Part shown: positions 47,842-49,053 of the stretch, piece by piece
Position numbering within the stretch: the first letter of the stretch is position 1
Layout: every line of letters begins with the position of its first letter
Assembly: GCA_016712275.1 (NCBI GenBank)
Contig: JADJRI010000031.1
Span: 1-49,053 of the forward strand
Source of the DNA: Planctomycetota bacterium
Lineage (GTDB): Bacteria; Planctomycetota; Phycisphaerae; UBA1845; UTPLA1
Reading direction: 5' to 3'
DNA: 49,053 nt
Made by a program: the position numbers and the translations under genes
Notes under the pieces: model-generated
The model's input: the letters and a program-made list of their open reading frames with translations, nothing else
Databases searched by the model: none
Told to the model about the DNA's origin: nothing

Positions 47842-49053
47842 ATATCCAGATCCTTGACGTGAATCGCGTTTGTCTCGATAAACTCCCGCCGGACTTCGAC
47901 GTTCTCGCCCATCAGAATCGAGAAAATCCGGTCGGCCGCCCGCCAGTCGATTTCCAACTGTTCCGGGTTTCGCTCTTCCTCGGAAATGACCACTTGCAGG
48001 AGTTTGCGCTTGCTCGAATCCAGCGTGGTTTCCCACAGTTCCTCCGGGTTCATTTCGCCCAGACCCTTGAAGCGCTTCACCGTTGTGCCGCGCTGGCCCA
48101 ACCCGCCGCACGCCCGATGGCACTCCCGCCAGACTCGCCAGTTCCATCGGCTCGCCGGCTTCCGCGATGAGCAGATATTTCGGCGCCGTGAGTTCGCCCG
48201 TAACCAATTCCTCGCGCTTGAGGAAATAGTCGTCGATGGAAATGCCGAATTCGCGAAGCTGGCGAATGGCCGCCTCGAGCTCGCGGCACTCATTGAGTTC
48301 GTAGCGGATGACGACCCTGGCGGCGCCTTCATCCTCGTTAAGTGACGGAAGGCTGACACCGCCGTCGATCACCTCGAGATTGGCGTGCTTTTCCTGGGCG
48401 GTGCGGCGGAACTGGTTGAATGCGTCGTCGTCGGGGAAGTAATGCTCCACGCCGTCGAAAATGGCCCGGACGCGCGGGAGCGACCCGGTGCCGAGGTGCT
48501 GGCGGATGAATTTCTCCAGCTCGATGCCGCGGCGCTGCAAAACGCGCTGGACATGGGCGATGGCATCGACCGTACCGACCAGACGGCGCAAATCCTCGCC
48601 CGCGATCGACTGCTCGTCCGTCGGTGTCGTTGGGTCGTCACCGAACAGGCGAATCGACAGCCGGGTGCCGGCCAGGCCCCAATCCGTCAGCTTGCCGTCC
48701 ATGACCGTGTCGTTCAGCACGAACTCGGCCGATCGCGAGCGCTTGAGCAGGTAGAGCGGCGGCTGGGCGATGAAGATGCGGCCGGAATCGATCAGGCCGC
48801 GCATGTGGCGGAAGAAAAAGGTGAGCAGGAGCGTGCGGATGTGACTGCCGTCGACATCGGCATCGGTCATGATGATTATTTTACCGTATCGTGCTTTTGT
48901 GATATCGAAATCTTCACTGCCGGGCACGCCGCAACCCAGCGCGCGAATAATGGTTTTGATTTCCTCATGGGAGAGAATCTTGTCCATTCGCGCTTTTTCG
49001 ACGTTCAGGATTTTACCCTTGAGCGGCAGGATGGCCTGGGTGACGGCATCGCG
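47838..49053 (-). CDS. gyrB: DNA gyrase subunit B (3' part), with one frameshift
   Basis: The gene continues past the window end. The visible part contains the TOPRIM acidic motif IIIMTDADVDGSHIRTLLLT and the preceding EDFDITKARYGKI. An insertion domain of about 160 residues follows, as in Gram-negative GyrB. The 3' end carries VKRFKGLGEMNPEELWETTL, GENVEVRREFIETNAIHVKD and LDI, the universal GyrB tail. The frame changes near 48105 (GTGCGGCGGGTTGGG region on the minus strand), equivalent to one missing base. Without correction the upstream frame would run on into the membrane-protein region, giving an artefactual fusion. GyrB supplies the ATPase of the supercoiling enzyme and is essential. 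Confidence 0.96.

Noticed and set aside
47617..48987. GyrB apparently fused to a membrane segment
   Set aside because: The fusion arises only because a single missing base near 48105 shifts the frame; the true GyrB tail is in the neighbouring frame and stops at 47838.
1..49053. CRISPR array, IS element or prophage
   Set aside because: No regularly spaced repeats, transposase, integrase or phage structural genes were seen.

Overview
The window looks like a chromosomal segment of a Planctomycetota bacterium. I infer this from the combination of a dockerin-terminated secreted protein (29323-31254), an exosortase/EpsI exopolysaccharide locus, RNase Y, a GlnRS, DsbD, FecR and CARDB-like envelope proteins, and conserved planctomycete-type hypothetical proteins. 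The class cannot be fixed from sequence reading alone. No rRNA, complete tRNA, CRISPR array, IS element or prophage was seen.

Layout. 1-1428: end of an RmlC-like sugar epimerase, acpS and a cyclodeaminase-family gene. 1614-3428: remains of a secreted LolA-like gene. 3479-8137 (minus strand): envelope cluster of a FecR-domain protein, a lipoprotein, an alginate-export-like barrel and a secreted unknown. 8358-10941: DedA membrane protein and lepA. 10980-12607: small accessory island with an unknown protein and RhuM. 12969-15083: lipoprotein facing rny, with a bidirectional terminator between them. 15970-21968: DsbD, a secreted unknown and a cation/proton antiporter. 21991-27212: zinc-finger-like CxxC protein, glnS, a YdeI-like protein and a GNAT-HDAC fusion. 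27353-31254: M3 oligopeptidase and the dockerin protein. 31802-44921 (minus strand): exosortase/exopolysaccharide locus, in transcription order Wza-like exporter, exosortase, EpsI, a very long TPR protein, BY-kinase/Wzc, KdsD/KpsF and a SprT-like metallopeptidase. 45347-49053: NeuD-type acyltransferase, a polytopic GT-C-like membrane protein and the 3' part of gyrB.

How it fits together. The 31.8-46 kb block has the parts expected for making, polymerising, exporting and anchoring a surface polysaccharide: sugar-phosphate isomerase, acyltransferase, chain-length/tyrosine kinase, outer-membrane export, exosortase with EpsI, and a TPR scaffold. No PEP-CTERM-type substrate is visible in the window, so the sorted proteins must be encoded elsewhere. 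The FecR/barrel/lipoprotein cluster and the DsbD system are further envelope functions.

Sequence quality. About 20 single-base frame breaks interrupt otherwise well conserved genes, including essential acpS and gyrB. Many lie in short homopolymers such as CCCGGGG or AAAA. The simplest explanation is residual indel error in the assembly, so most 'broken' genes below are probably intact in the organism. I give the full extent of each such gene and the approximate break. Two lesions do not fit this pattern: an in-frame loss of about 64 codons in rny, and the multiply damaged gene at 1614-3428.
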